NCBI GenBank assembly: GCA_007135755.1
Contig: SLIG01000126.1
Coordinates: 1 to 33,494 of the forward strand
Origin: Cyanobium sp.
GTDB lineage: Bacteria; Cyanobacteriota; Cyanobacteriia; PCC-6307; Cyanobiaceae
Length of the DNA: 33,494 bases
Reading direction: 5' to 3'
Position 1 is the stretch's first letter, and each line of letters opens with the position of its first letter. The translations under genes were made by a program, and so were the position numbers. Below the pieces are notes generated by a model. The model did no database searches. It was not told the origin of the DNA and saw nothing but the letters and a program-made list of their open reading frames with translations. Positions 1 to 10,674 of this stretch are shown here, piece after piece.

Positions 1-1
1 C

Positions 2-2770
2 AGCGGCGCCTTTCACCCCGAGCCCGATGCCCCGGGCGAGCCGTTCAGCGTGGTGATCCCGCCGCCGAACGTCACCGGCAGCCTGCACATGGGCCATGCC
101 TTCAACTCGGCCCTGATCGACACGATCGTGCGCTTCCAGCGCCTGCGCGGCAGGAACGTGCTCTGCCTGCCCGGCACCGACCACGCTTCGATCGCCGTGC
201 AGACGATCCTCGAGAAGCAGCTCAAGGCGGAGGGCCAGCGCAAGGAGGATCTGGGCCGCGAGGCCTTTCTGGAGCGGGCCTGGGCCTGGAAGGCCGAGAG
301 CGGCGGCACGATCGTGGGCCAGCTGCGCCGCCTGGGCTACTCGGTGGACTGGCAGCGGGAGCGCTTCACCCTCGACGAGGGCTGCAGTGCCGCGGTGATC
401 GAGGCCTTCAACCGCCTGCACGAGCAGGGGCTGATCTACCGAGGCGAATACCTGGTGAACTGGTGCCCCGCCTCCGGCTCGGCGGTGAGCGATCTGGAGG
501 TGGAGATGAAGGAGGTGGACGGCCACCTCTGGCACTTCCGCTATCCGCTCAGCGCCCCGGCCACGGCTGCTGCAGCAATCGGCCGCACCCACCTGGAGGT
601 GGCCACCACCCGCCCGGAAACCCTGCTGGGCGACACGGCCGTGGCGGTGAACCCCAAGGACCCGCGCTACGCCGACCTGGTGGGCCAGACCCTCACCCTG
701 CCGCTGGTGGGCCGCGAGATCCCGATCGTGGCCGACGACCACGTGGACGCCGACTTCGGCACGGGCTGCGTGAAGGTGACCCCCGCCCACGACCCCAACG
801 ACTTCGCCATCGGCCAGCGCCACGACCTGCCGCTGATCACGGTGATGAACCGCGACGGCACCATGAACGAAGCGGCCGGCCGCTTCCAGGGGCTCGATCG
901 CTTCGAGGCGCGCCAGGCCGTGGTGGCGGCCATGGAGGCCGAAGGCTTCCTGGTGAAGGTGGAGCCCTACCGCCACAGCGTGCCGTTCTCCGATCGCGGC
1001 AAGGTGCCCGTGGAGCCCCTGCTGTCCACCCAGTGGTTCGTGAAAACCGAGCCCCTGGCGGCTCGCTGCCGGGAGGCTCTGGATGCCGCCGCCGCCGGGC
1101 CCGAGCCCCGCTTTGTGCCCGAGCGCTGGGCCAAGGTGTATCGCGACTGGCTCACCGACATCCGCGACTGGTGCATCTCCCGCCAGCTGTGGTGGGGCCA
1201 CCGCATCCCCGCCTGGTTTGTGGTCAGCGAAACCGGCGGTGTGATCACCGACAACACCCCCTACGTGGTGGCCCGCGATGAGGCCGAGGCCCGCGCCAAG
1301 GCGGAGGCCCAGTTCGCCGGTGGTGTCCATGCCCACCCCGTGGTGCTGGAGCAGGACCCCGACGCCCTCGACACCTGGTTCTCCAGTGGCCTCTGGCCCT
1401 TCTCCACCCTCGGCTGGCCCGATGCCCAGGCAGCCGATCTGGCGCGCTGGTATCCCACCAGCGTGCTGGTGACGGGCTTCGACATCATCTTTTTCTGGGT
1501 GGCCCGGATGACGATGATGGCCGGCGCCTTAATGAGCGATCGGGAAGGGTCTGGAATCCCGTGGATTCCATTCAGAGATGTGTACATCCACGGCCTGGTG
1601 CGGGATGAGAACAACCGCAAGATGAGCAAGAGCGCGGGCAACGGCATCGACCCGCTGCTGCTGATCGAGCGCTACGGCGCCGATGCCCTGCGCTTCGCCC
1701 TGGTGCGCGAGGTCGCCGGCGCCGGCCAGGACATCCGCCTCGACTACGACCGCAAATCCGACACCTCCGCCACGGTGGAGGGGGCGCGCAACTTCGCCAA
1801 CAAGCTCTGGAACGCCACCCGCTTCGCCCTCATGAACCTGGGCGGCGAGACGCCGGCCAGCCTGGGTGAACCCGATCCCGCGGCCCTGCAGCTGGCCGAT
1901 CTGTGGATCCTCTCGCGCCTGGCGCGGGTGAATCGCGACACGGCTGAGCGCTACGCGACCTACGGCCTGGGCGAGGCGGCCAAGGGGCTGTATGAGTTCG
2001 CCTGGAACGAGGTGTGCGATTGGTATGTGGAGCTGATCAAGCGGCGCCTGCAGGTGCCGGCGGATCTGGAGGGCGCGGCCCGCGAGGTGGCTCTGGCTGA
2101 CCAGCGCACCGCCCGGCAGGTGCTGGCCAAGGTGCTAGGTGAGCTGCTGGTGATGCTGCATCCGCTGATGCCTCACATCACAGAGGAGTTGTGGCATGGA
2201 TTGACTGCTGCACCTTCTCACGAATTTCTCGCCATGGCCTCTTGGCCTGCCGCAAGCAATCGCATTCAAAACTATAACCCTGGGGTTGAAAATAGCTTTG
2301 CGATTGTGATTGAAGCCATAAGAATCGCCCGCAACCTCAGGGCTGTCGCTGGCGTCAAGCCATCCCAGAAGGTTCCCCGGCTAATCATTATTGACTCTGG
2401 CTCTGCCTCTGTCAGCGAGATCTACGAGGGGGCGGCTGAAGATATTAAGGCTTTGGCGAAAGTTAAATCGCTTTCAGTTCATAGCGATGATCTGGGGAAT
2501 GCCGGGATGCGCTGCTTGGCCGGTGTAAGCGGAAGCCTGCAGGTCCTGCTACCGCTTGCTGGCGTTGCAGACATTGATTCTCTTCGAAGTCGGCTGAAAA
2601 AAGACCTTGCAAAGGCTGAGAAAGAGGTTGCCGCCTTAACAGCCCGACTTGGCAACCCAAACTTTGCCGAAAAGGCTCCACCTCTCGTGGTGGCTGAATG
2701 TCGGGCCAATCTCAACGAGGCTGAAACCCAGGCCGATCTGGCCCGCAAGCGACTAGCCGATCTGGCATGA
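2..2770 (+). CDS. valS: Valyl-tRNA synthetase (5' end outside the window); chimeric with a lower-GC 3' segment from about 2190
   Basis: Frame is open to the window edge ([32 protein letters not shown]...). HIGH-type motif HMGH, KMSKS motif ([14 protein letters not shown]), and C-terminal coiled-coil ending [10 protein letters not shown]. Confidence 0.96.
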   Translation, partial: SGAFHPEPDAPGEPFSVVIPPPNVTGSLHMGHAFNSALIDTIVRFQRLRGRNVLCLPGTDHASIAVQTILEKQLKAEGQRKEDLGREAFLERAWAWKAESGGTIVGQLRRLGYSVDWQRERFTLDEGCSAAVIEAFNRLHEQGLIYRGEYLVNWCPASGSAVSDLEVEMKEVDGHLWHFRYPLSAPATAAAAIGRTHLEVATTRPETLLGDTAVAVNPKDPRYADLVGQTLTLPLVGREIPIVADDHVDADFGTGCVKVTPAHDPNDFAIGQRHDLPLITVMNRDGTMNEAAGRFQGLDRFEARQAVVAAMEAEGFLVKVEPYRHSVPFSDRGKVPVEPLLSTQWFVKTEPLAARCREALDAAAAGPEPRFVPERWAKVYRDWLTDIRDWCISRQLWWGHRIPAWFVVSETGGVITDNTPYVVARDEAEARAKAEAQFAGGVHAHPVVLEQDPDALDTWFSSGLWPFSTLGWPDAQAADLARWYPTSVLVTGFDIIFFWVARMTMMAGALMSDREGSGIPWIPFRDVYIHGLVRDENNRKMSKSAGNGIDPLLLIERYGADALRFALVREVAGAGQDIRLDYDRKSDTSATVEGARNFANKLWNATRFALMNLGGETPASLGEPDPAALQLADLWILSRLARVNRDTAERYATYGLGEAAKGLYEFAWNEVCDWYVELIKRRLQVPADLEGAAREVALADQRTARQVLAKVLGELLVMLHPLMPHITEELWHGLTAAPSHEFLAMASWPAASNRIQNYNPGVENSFAIVIEAIRIARNLRAVAGVKPSQKVPRLIIIDSGSASVSEIYEGAAEDIKALAKVKSLSVHSDDLGNAGMRCLAGVSGSLQVLLPLAGVADIDSLRSRLKKDLAKAEKEVAALTARLGNPNFAEKAPPLVVAECRANLNEAETQADLARKRLADLA

Positions 2771-5700
2771 TCCAACATCCACCAGTCTCTCCACAATCTC
2801 CCGCACAAAGTTGCGGAAAAGCGGGTTGTCCTTGAACTGCTTGTAAAACTCTGTCTGATCGAGAAACAGCGGATCTACGGCTCGATTCAGTGCGGCATCG
2901 AGTTCGATAGCGGCTGTGTTCGGGGTGTTCGCCTTGGCATTGCGATAGCGCTGGTCTTGGGCCACCTGGGGAGCGATCTCATCACGGATCAGGCGGCGGA
3001 TGCGATCTTCATCGCTGAAGCTGGTGCCGAACTGCTCGTTGAAGTTGGTGACGATCACTGAGAGCGGTTCGAGGTCTGGTTGGGGCCTGAAGCCACCGGC
3101 TGAAACGGGGGCAGGATCCAACGTGGAATCCTGATCAGGAAGGGGTACGCCGCGTTGCTCCTGCTTTTCGATGCGGTAGCTGTCCATGTCGATCAGCTCC
3201 AGCATTCCCTTGGTGAGGTCATCCTCTTCTGGGGCCGGCAGAGCACGCACCAGCAAGGTGAGGAAGATGGAGAGCTTCTCCCACTCCGGATTGTCGTAGG
3301 TGAGGATTGTGGCCAGGAAGTCGTAGCTGCGAACAAACGCTTTAGCCTTGCTCTTGAAGGCCACCTGGTCGTCTTCGCTGAGCTGCTCGATATAGATCTG
3401 GCGGCACTCGTTCAGGATCGGCTGCAGGGCTTCGCGATCGCTGTTGCCAAGGAAGAGTCCCACGAACTCCTCCACCTGCTCCCAGGTGTAGACCCGCAGC
3501 TGATCGAGACTGTCGCGGAGATCGTGCAGTTTGTTGGGATCGGTTTCCTCGCTCAGCAGAGTGGTCTTGTAGTAATCGGCGAAGGCCGCTTCCACGGCGG
3601 CGGTGTTGTCCTGGAAATCGAGCACAAACACGCGCTTCTTCCCCGGGGCGGCGCGGTTGAGGCGCGAGAGGGTCTGCACCGCCTGGATGCCGCCCAAGGC
3701 CTTGTCCACATACATGGCCTGCAGCAGCGGTTCGTCGTAGCCGGTCTGGAATTTGTCGGCGCAGATCAGGAAGCGGAAGGGATCCTCCTGGATGCGGCTG
3801 GTGATCTCGCTGGAGGGAAAGCCGTTGAGGGAGGCCTCGCTCACGGGGCCATCGCCGAAGTCGTGGTCGCCGGAGAAGGCCACGATCGGCAGGAAGGGGC
3901 TGCGGCGCTCGCGTAGGTAGGTGCGAACGGCAAGAAAATACTGCACCGCCCGCTCAATGGAGCCAGTCACCACCATCCCGCGGGCTTCCCTTTTCATCTC
4001 CCGCAAAGGCAGCACATCGTCGAGGAAGTGATCCACCATGATCTCAGCCTTGTTGCGGATGGCCGTGTCGTGGCTTTCCACGTAGCGGCGCAACTTGGAG
4101 CGGGCGCGCTTGCTGTCGAATAGAGGGTCAGCCTCGATCGTTTTCACCAACCGGTAGTAGCTGCTGATCGGGGTGTAGTACTGCAGAACATTGAGGATGA
4201 ACTTCTCCTCAATGGCTTGCTTCATTGTGTAGACGTGAAAGGGCCTGCGGCCGATCTTGCCCTCACCATCGGGCGGCATTGGGGTGCCGAACAGTTCGAG
4301 CGTCTTGGCTTTGGCGGTAGCGGTGAAGGCGAAATAGCTGGCGTTTGGTCGCAGGCGCCGGCTTTGCATCCGCTGCTCAATCACCGTGTTCACGAAGTCT
4401 TCAATGTCGACGTCATCGGCAAGGGGCTGCCCATCAGCGGCCAGGGCCTGGTTGAGGGCGGCAGAGGCCTTGCTGCCCTGGCTGGAGTGAGCCTCATCGA
4501 TGATTACCGCATAACGGCTACCTTGGGGAGCTACGTCGAGCTGGCGGCAGAGCTCCGGGAAGGTCTGCAGGGTGCAGATGATGATCTTCTTGCCTGCTGC
4601 CAGAAACTGCCTGAGCTGCTCGGTCTTGGAGCTGCCGCGGCCGGTGACGGCGCCCACGGTGGCGCCCACCTGCACAAAATCGAGGATGTTGCGGCGCAAC
4701 TGCTCATCGAGGTTGCGGCGATCGGTGACGACGATCACCGAGTCGAACACGCGCTGACCGTTGTGGATTACGTCGGCGACCTGATGACTGAGCCAGGCGA
4801 TCGAGTTGCTCTTGCCGCTGCCCGCGGAGTGCTGGGCCAGGTAGCAACGCCCTGCGCCATGGGTGGCCACATCCGCCAGCAGGGAGCGCACCACATCGAG
4901 CTGGTGGTAGCGGGGAAAGATCTGCTTGTAGCTCCTGCGGACAGCGCGCGGGTTTGTCTTTTCCACCACCTGGGCATAGTTCTCCAGGATGTCGGTGAGA
5001 CTTCTTGGGGTGAGGATCTGCTGCCAGAGATAGGCCGTAGAAAGACCTTCGGGACCGGGGGGATTACCTGCACCACCGGAGGCGGTGCCGCGGTTGAAGG
5101 GCAGAAACTCGGATTCCTTGCCGATGAGGTAGGTGCAGAAGTGCACCTCCTGCTCGTCCACGGCGAAGTGCACGAGGCAGCGGGCGAAGGCGAAAAGTGG
5201 CTCGCGAGGATCCCGGTCGTTTTGGTACTGGCGGATCGCGTGTTTAACGCTCTGGCAGGTGAGGTTGTTCTTGAGCTCAAAGGTGGCCACCGGCAGGCCG
5301 TTGATGAACAGGCCTAGGTCGAGGGCGCGGCGGGTCTGGTCGTTGCTGTAAGCGAGCTGGCGGGTGAGGCTGAAGCGGTTGAGGCCGAACAGCTCTGCGG
5401 CGCGGATGTTGCCGGGGGAGGGCGTGCCGTAGAAGAGCTGGATCTCGTGGGGCCCGTGGCGGATACCCTTGCGCAGCACTTTCACAACGCCCTGCTCGGC
5501 GATCTGTTTCTCCAGCCGCGCCAGGAACTGCCGGCGGGTGGGCCCATCCACGGCGATCGACACAGCTTCGGCGATCCGCGGCTGGGTGGCCTCCAGAAAA
5601 CCCTGCAGCTGCACCAGATCAACGCAATGGCTGCGGTCGTAGTGGTGAGGGTCGCCCAGCAGCCAACCGGTGCCGCCACTCACCGGCACGGCGGATGGCG

Positions 5701-5794
5701 TGGCCTGGTGGGGAGGCTCCAGCAGGTGGGTGCGTCCGGTCATGGCCCGGGTGATCAGCGCTTCTAGTCCCGGCTCGCTGGTGTCGGTGGGCAT
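2753..5794 (-). CDS. hsdR: Type I restriction enzyme R subunit (ORF can extend to 5842; [20 protein letters not shown] at 5794 is the more likely start)
   Basis: Nuclease-like motif [15 protein letters not shown], Walker [22 protein letters not shown] box [12 protein letters not shown]2 helicase motifs ([31 protein letters not shown]). Confidence 0.95.
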   Translation of the reverse strand: MPTDTSEPGLEALITRAMTGRTHLLEPPHQATPSAVPVSGGTGWLLGDPHHYDRSHCVDLVQLQGFLEATQPRIAEAVSIAVDGPTRRQFLARLEKQIAEQGVVKVLRKGIRHGPHEIQLFYGTPSPGNIRAAELFGLNRFSLTRQLAYSNDQTRRALDLGLFINGLPVATFELKNNLTCQSVKHAIRQYQNDRDPREPLFAFARCLVHFAVDEQEVHFCTYLIGKESEFLPFNRGTASGGAGNPPGPEGLSTAYLWQQILTPRSLTDILENYAQVVEKTNPRAVRRSYKQIFPRYHQLDVVRSLLADVATHGAGRCYLAQHSAGSGKSNSIAWLSHQVADVIHNGQRVFDSVIVVTDRRNLDEQLRRNILDFVQVGATVGAVTGRGSSKTEQLRQFLAAGKKIIICTLQTFPELCRQLDVAPQGSRYAVIIDEAHSSQGSKASAALNQALAADGQPLADDVDIEDFVNTVIEQRMQSRRLRPNASYFAFTATAKAKTLELFGTPMPPDGEGKIGRRPFHVYTMKQAIEEKFILNVLQYYTPISSYYRLVKTIEADPLFDSKRARSKLRRYVESHDTAIRNKAEIMVDHFLDDVLPLREMKREARGMVVTGSIERAVQYFLAVRTYLRERRSPFLPIVAFSGDHDFGDGPVSEASLNGFPSSEITSRIQEDPFRFLICADKFQTGYDEPLLQAMYVDKALGGIQAVQTLSRLNRAAPGKKRVFVLDFQDNTAAVEAAFADYYKTTLLSEETDPNKLHDLRDSLDQLRVYTWEQVEEFVGLFLGNSDREALQPILNECRQIYIEQLSEDDQVAFKSKAKAFVRSYDFLATILTYDNPEWEKLSIFLTLLVRALPAPEEDDLTKGMLELIDMDSYRIEKQEQRGVPLPDQDSTLDPAPVSAGGFRPQPDLEPLSVIVTNFNEQFGTSFSDEDRIRRLIRDEIAPQVAQDQRYRNAKANTPNTAAIELDAALNRAVDPLFLDQTEFYKQFKDNPLFRNFVREIVERLVDVGSCQIG

Positions 5795-5891
5795 GGGGCC
5801 GGGTGGTTGTGGCTGGCCTGGGGCCAGTCTGGGGCACGCCATTGGCTTGTGCCGTTCGGGAGCTCTGCTATGGGCTTTGCTAACTGCTCTG

Positions 5892-7594
5892 CTAATCGCC
5901 GGCTATGGAGCCGCCCTTAGTAGAGTCCTCGGCTGCCGCCCTGAGGATCCATCGTGCGCCCTCCAGGGTGCCAATCCGCTCGATTCGACCAGCGCGGCGC
6001 AGCTCCTGCATCAGGTTCTGAACCTTTCTGAGCTTCTGCTCTTCGCTCAAACGCTCAGGCAGCTTGGGCAGCAGGAGGGCATCCACCTCCTTGCGGGCCA
6101 CGGGGCCGTGCTGGCGGACGAGTTTGAGGATCAGGTCGAGGTAGTACTGCTTCTCGAAGCCGCTCTCGCGGATGTGGCGGGCTGTTTCGCCCGTGGCTCG
6201 GGCCATGGCGGCCGAGACGATCAGATGGGGGAACCGGCCCTCCACCAACCGCTGCTTCTTGAGCTGCTGGTGCTCGTCGCGGCTGATCGGGAGGCCCTTT
6301 TGGATGCGGTCGAGCAGGATCACCTGTGTGAGGGAGAGGTCGGGCTGCTGCATCAGCAGCCGTGTGTAGCGCTCATCGAGGATGCGGCCGGGAATGGTGA
6401 CCTGCACCCGATCCGAGCCGCTGAGGTCGTAGTCGGGCAGGGGGAAGGAGCGGCGTCGCTGGGTCTCGAACATGCGCTTGATGCCGCCGCCCTGGGTGTC
6501 GATCAGGTTGAGTTCCACCATGGCGTCCGCCAGCATGGGGTTGCGATAGAGCTCCTGAGGGGCGTCCTGCTCGATCACGGTTCGGATCGTGCCGGGGAGA
6601 AAGTCGCCCACGTTGGTGATCAACACGCGGTCGGGAAACTCCACCACGGTGATGCGGCCATGGCGGCCGTAGTCCTGATGGGCAATAGCGTTGTGGAGGG
6701 CTTCGCGCAGCACCCAGGGGTCGTACTGGCTGAGTTCCTGCGGGAAGAGCGTGCCACTCGGCAAGGCGCGCACCGTGAGGTTGCGCAGGCGTTGCAACAG
6801 CTGATCACCGGCCAACAGAAACGGAGGGCCGATGTGGGCGTAATCGAGTTCGTGGTTGTCGGCGTCCTTGAGGATCCAGGACACCTTGGCCACGGCCGGC
6901 GATAGCAGCGTGGCGGCCTCAGACCGGCCCAGAAGCAGAACAGCGGTGTGGGTGATTGCCCCCGGCGCAGCAGCCGGGCCTTATTGAGGAAGGTGCGGTC
7001 GTCCCAGGTGGTGAGCTCCTGGGCCTGCAGGGGATGTTTGATCTGAAACTGCTCGCGGGCCTTGGCGATGGCCTCGGGATCGAGATCCGCCAGGCTGGCG
7101 CCGTCGCAGACGATGGCAGACCAGTCGACACCATGAGACCAGAGCCGGCGCGCTTTTTCCGGGTGATTGGCGAGCTTGGTCTTGCTGGTGCCGGCACGGC
7201 AATAGCCTTGCCCCTGAAACTCCACGGGCCGCCCCCGGGCGGGGCCAACCGCGAGCAGAGCAACCCTGCCATCGGGGTGCTCGAGGCGGTGAGGCTCGAT
7301 TCCGGGGTTGGGCTGCAGATGGGCGGCCAGCCAGGGCAGCAGATCCTGATTGCCCTTGGCTTTGGCGATGTAAGGATCGAATCGAGTGCCGACCACGGCG
7401 TGGCTGGCATCCTCGATGCCAAAGATCAGATAGCCGCGGGGCTGGTTCAGTAAGGCAGATTCATTGGCCAGGGCGGAGAGGTATTCGCCGATCTCCTGGG
7501 GATCTGCATTGTTGTGCTTGAACTCCAGCCACTCGGTTTCTTTGGGCAGCCCGCGTAGGCGATCAACAAGGGAAATGAGCGCTTTCTCGTTCAT
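5892..7594 (-). pseudogene. AlbA_2 (Schlafen-like) DNA-binding plus GHKL-type ATPase protein, split by an apparent single-nt frameshift near 6959-6963
   Basis: N-terminal half in ORF 6620-7594 (ETEWLEFKHNNADPQEIGEYLSALANESALLNQPRGYLIFGIED, AlbA_2-like). C-terminal half in ORF 5892-6893 (DPWVLREALHNAIAHQDYGRHGRITVVEFPDRVLITNVG, HATPase_c_4-like). Restoring one nt at the C5 run gives continuous RRGAITHTAVLLLGRSEAATLLSPAVAKVSWILKDADNHELDY. Could be a sequencing error rather than a true pseudogene. Confidence 0.75.
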
Positions 7595-9009
7595 GGCAGC
7601 TCGGAATCCACTTCTTCGTCGGGCTCGAGTTCTTCGATCTCGTCGCCCGGCTCGCCGGCACCCAAGGGCTCGATTTCCTCCGGCAGCCCCGCCGCCGCCT
7701 GCCGCACATCAAGATTGCCAGTGGCCACATCGGCGATTAAACGTGTGCGGTATTCGCGGAGGAGGGTGATTTCGCGCTCTGTGTCAGCAATGGCTCTACC
7801 GAGATGCTGGGTTTCACCGTCAATAAAAGAAAGAATCTGTTGCTGTTCTTGGATCTTAGGCAGCAGCAATGGGAACGCCTTGAGTGTCGTGCTGTTGGTT
7901 GAAGCTAGATTGGTCGTTTTTTTCGCGGTTATTTGAAAATAACCCCGCCCATGTGCCGAACCCATAAGGGCCACCAAAAAGCCAGGGTGCAGACCACTAC
8001 TGCATCGGACAGCGAACACATGGTTCTGATGTAGGCAGCCATCAAGCTGCCCGGACCACAGGCACCCCCGCCCCAGCTTGTCGATATCGCCGCCTTCAGT
8101 CATCAAAACGTCGCCATGCATCAGAGTCGAGCGCCTGGCCTCCACTTCAGGCACAGCGACATGTTTTACGTTCCGCAGATCAAGACGATCGGACTGAACA
8201 TTGGCCACCCGAAGATATGGATATAGCGAGATTGGGGTCGACCCGTAATCCTTGCCGAGCGTGATTCCGGTTTGCACTGTGGCAAGGTCTTTAAGCCTTC
8301 GCACCTCCCAGTGCTGCGGAATATCCCCCAGCCAGGGAATGCCAGAATCCTTGAGCGGCACGGAGGGATCCAGTCCCAGTGTCACGGCGCGATGAATGAT
8401 GGCCTGCTTCTGCTCATTCAGCAGGGCGATGATCCTGCGTTTTTCCCGGATGGTGCGATCCAGGCGGTTGGTGGCCCAGGTGAGGAAGCGAACAATGGCG
8501 TTCTGTTCCTCAGTCGGTGGGCAGGGAGTGGGAATCTGTTTGAACTGATCCCAATAGAGACGGTTTCTGTCCTTGACAATGCCTCGCGAGAATGCATCTA
8601 TCTCTGCTAGGTACTCATCTGTCCGAAATAGCGATGCAAAGTAAGCAGGATTCACATTGGGCAAAGGCTTGGCCACCACATAGGCAGGGCTCACCAGGCC
8701 GTCAACCGGTGCAATCCCGGCTGCCCCTTGCCACATCCTCATCATGTTGTAGACGTAGTCCCCTTTGGCAGCGCATTTGTATTTCGCCTTATCGCTCATG
8801 ACTTGCTTGCGCTTTGATGATCCGAACTCGCGGATCCGCACCCCCGTTCTCAGAGAAACCTCAAGAATGGGCAAATCAGGCTCGCCAACGGCGGTGCGCT
8901 GCTGAAACAGGCTGCCATTGCGTTTGATCTCCCAATGCGCCGGAATGTGCCCCAGCCATGCCAATCCGGAGACCTTGGTCTCCGGATACGGCTTCAGATC
9001 CTCAATCAC
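7591..9009 (-). CDS. hsdS: Type I restriction-modification specificity (S) subunit
   Basis: Two target-recognition-domain starts (LAWLGHIPAHWEIKRNGSLF and IPWLGDIPQHWEVRRLKDLATVQTG), each followed by a coiled-coil spacer (EEQNAIVRFLTWATNRLDRTIREKRRIIALLNEQKQAIIHRAVT; IQEQQQILSFIDGETQHLGRAIADTEREITLLREYRTRLIADVATG). 4-bp overlaps with both neighbours. Confidence 0.95.
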   Translation of the reverse strand: MIEDLKPYPETKVSGLAWLGHIPAHWEIKRNGSLFQQRTAVGEPDLPILEVSLRTGVRIREFGSSKRKQVMSDKAKYKCAAKGDYVYNMMRMWQGAAGIAPVDGLVSPAYVVAKPLPNVNPAYFASLFRTDEYLAEIDAFSRGIVKDRNRLYWDQFKQIPTPCPPTEEQNAIVRFLTWATNRLDRTIREKRRIIALLNEQKQAIIHRAVTLGLDPSVPLKDSGIPWLGDIPQHWEVRRLKDLATVQTGITLGKDYGSTPISLYPYLRVANVQSDRLDLRNVKHVAVPEVEARRSTLMHGDVLMTEGGDIDKLGRGCLWSGQLDGCLHQNHVFAVRCSSGLHPGFLVALMGSAHGRGYFQITAKKTTNLASTNSTTLKAFPLLLPKIQEQQQILSFIDGETQHLGRAIADTEREITLLREYRTRLIADVATGNLDVRQAAAGLPEEIEPLGAGEPGDEIEELEPDEEVDSELP

Positions 9010-9389
9010 GCCTCCTCCTCCGCAGGCCCGGCCTGCCAGCCTCTTGTCACAGCGAAGTCGCGTAGGCGTTTGCTGATGGCCTTGCGCTGTCCTGTGGTTT
9101 TGCCGACAAAACTCACAGACACATGCTCTGGATCAGGAACACCGTCGGCAATCACAAGCAGAAATTCGCCAGCACATTCGTCCACTGTGAGGCCCATCAC
9201 GCCGATGGAAGCCAGGCCACGGGGCCCCGTGTGTCGCTTCCAGGCGGCTTCCGCCGTGATGAGGCTGCCGTCGTCGAACGACAGAAGATCCTGGTCTTTC
9301 GGTGTGGGTCGGAAAGCCTGGCTGCCGGGTTGGCCGCGAACCATGAACGAAGGATGAATCTGCCGCCAGAGAGGAGTTTCGGGATTCAT
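9006..9389 (-). CDS. Uncharacterised 127-aa protein embedded in the hsd operon
   Basis: Complete ORF with 4-bp ATGA-type overlaps with hsdS (9009/9006) and with the 386-aa ORF (9389/9386). Confidence 0.8.
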   Translation of the reverse strand: MNPETPLWRQIHPSFMVRGQPGSQAFRPTPKDQDLLSFDDGSLITAEAAWKRHTGPRGLASIGVMGLTVDECAGEFLLVIADGVPDPEHVSVSFVGKTTGQRKAISKRLRDFAVTRGWQAGPAEEEA

Positions 9390-10546
9390 ATCACCCCGGC
9401 CTCCTGGCTATCTGCGCGGAGGTTGCCGCCATCTGCCAGAACAGCTTCCAGCTTCTTACCCAGTGCTTGCAGCTTTTCAGCGTCGTGGAGGGGCACGGTG
9501 TCTTCTTCAACCGTATTGCGATCCAGATCCATGGCGTGCCACTGCACCGTATTGCTGCCTGGCACGAACTCAATTGAAAGATCGAGCCGCCCGATCAACC
9601 ACTCGGCTTCCACGCCTCCCTCCGGCGTGGGGTATAGCCTGGGGAACTGCTCGCCACGTAGGTGGCTCTCAAGCCAGGCGCTGATCTGGTCCAGCAGTTG
9701 ACCAGATGGAGGCACCCCCTGCCCATCGAGCCAGCCAGCCGGCAGCTGCCTGAGTTGCTCAATCTGGACGATGGGATCGAGGGGATCCAGCAGTTCAATC
9801 GAATCGGCTTCCTCCAGGCGCAGGAGCTGTTGGCTGGTATCCAACATGCCGATTCCACTGATCAGGGCCCAGCGTTCTCCGAAATCACCCACCCGCACAT
9901 CCCTCAGATCCGCTACCTGTTGATCGTTGATCACGCAAAGGATCACACGGCCATCCTTCAGCTCAATGGGCATCAGGTGATCCCTTGGACGCACATCAAC
10001 CACCTTGGCAACAACTTCTATCTCTTCCGTGAGTGGCTTGCTTCCTGGGCGGCTGAGCAAGAGCTCCCGGCGGATCTCCCTGGTGAGCCGTACTTCTACA
10101 CTCTTCGTAGAAGCCATGCGGATGCCTTCATCTTGGTGCAACCCTCGGCCGAATTTCTCCACGTAGGGCCAGGCGGTATCGGGCAGCGAGGGAGGAGGCC
10201 CCTGCCTTTGCTCCTGTACGTGGGCCAGAACTTCCAAAAAGCGATCGCAGGCCGAGCGTGCCCGTTGCATACGCGGGTCACAACCTTCCAGAAGGGCGTC
10301 GTCTGTGATCAGGGCCACTTCCGCAACAAAGCTCCCACCGCGGGTGCTCAGGTGAAGTTCCAGTTGTCCACTGAAGCCTCGGGGAATGCGCTGGCGGTTT
10401 GGATGGCTCTGTTTGTAGTCGCTCTTGGCGATTTCCAGAATGATCCCTTGGAGTGCCTCCAGGTCACGCAGAAGGGCAAAGGGAAGGGTCTGATTGCGAA
10501 AACGCCTGCCTTCGAAGTGGGGCTCAAGCAGGATCTCTCTGCTCAT
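9386..10546 (-). CDS. Uncharacterised 386-aa protein embedded in the hsd operon
   Basis: Complete ORF (MSREILLEPHFEGRRFRNQTLPFALLRDLEALQG...), overlaps its downstream neighbour by 4 bp. No domain recognised by eye. Confidence 0.8.
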   Translation of the reverse strand: MSREILLEPHFEGRRFRNQTLPFALLRDLEALQGIILEIAKSDYKQSHPNRQRIPRGFSGQLELHLSTRGGSFVAEVALITDDALLEGCDPRMQRARSACDRFLEVLAHVQEQRQGPPPSLPDTAWPYVEKFGRGLHQDEGIRMASTKSVEVRLTREIRRELLLSRPGSKPLTEEIEVVAKVVDVRPRDHLMPIELKDGRVILCVINDQQVADLRDVRVGDFGERWALISGIGMLDTSQQLLRLEEADSIELLDPLDPIVQIEQLRQLPAGWLDGQGVPPSGQLLDQISAWLESHLRGEQFPRLYPTPEGGVEAEWLIGRLDLSIEFVPGSNTVQWHAMDLDRNTVEEDTVPLHDAEKLQALGKKLEAVLADGGNLRADSQEAGVI

Positions 10547-10674
10547 GATTCATCTCTGGCGAGCGGTGCGCCGGCATCCATCATGGCTCTCAATTCGCCC
10601 ATGGTAATGGCTACCTTCACTAAGGGCTGCCCAAAGGTCACATACCCATCGCTGCCTTTCCTATGGCCACCCAA
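10543..10674 (-). CDS. Candidate small protein of 43 aa, not in the supplied ORF track
   Basis: TTG codon directly after the hsdM TGA stop (10675-10677). Reads LGGHRKGSDGYVTFGQPLVKVAITMGELRAMMDAGAPLARDES* and its TGA overlaps the ATG of the 386-aa ORF (ATGA, 10543-10546). An internal ATG (MGELRAMMDAGAPLARDES) is an alternative start. Confidence 0.5.
   Translation of the reverse strand: MGGHRKGSDGYVTFGQPLVKVAITMGELRAMMDAGAPLARDES

Noticed and set aside
4217-5317. 366-aa plus-strand ORF inside hsdR
   Set aside because: Antisense of a confident hsdR; no recognisable motif.
10230-10245. GCGATCGC (HIP1-type) palindromes, e.g. near 3436, 10235, 21218, 27567, 29326 and 31063
   Set aside because: HIP1 octamers are a well-known genome-wide feature of cyanobacteria; useful for suggesting lineage but not a local feature.
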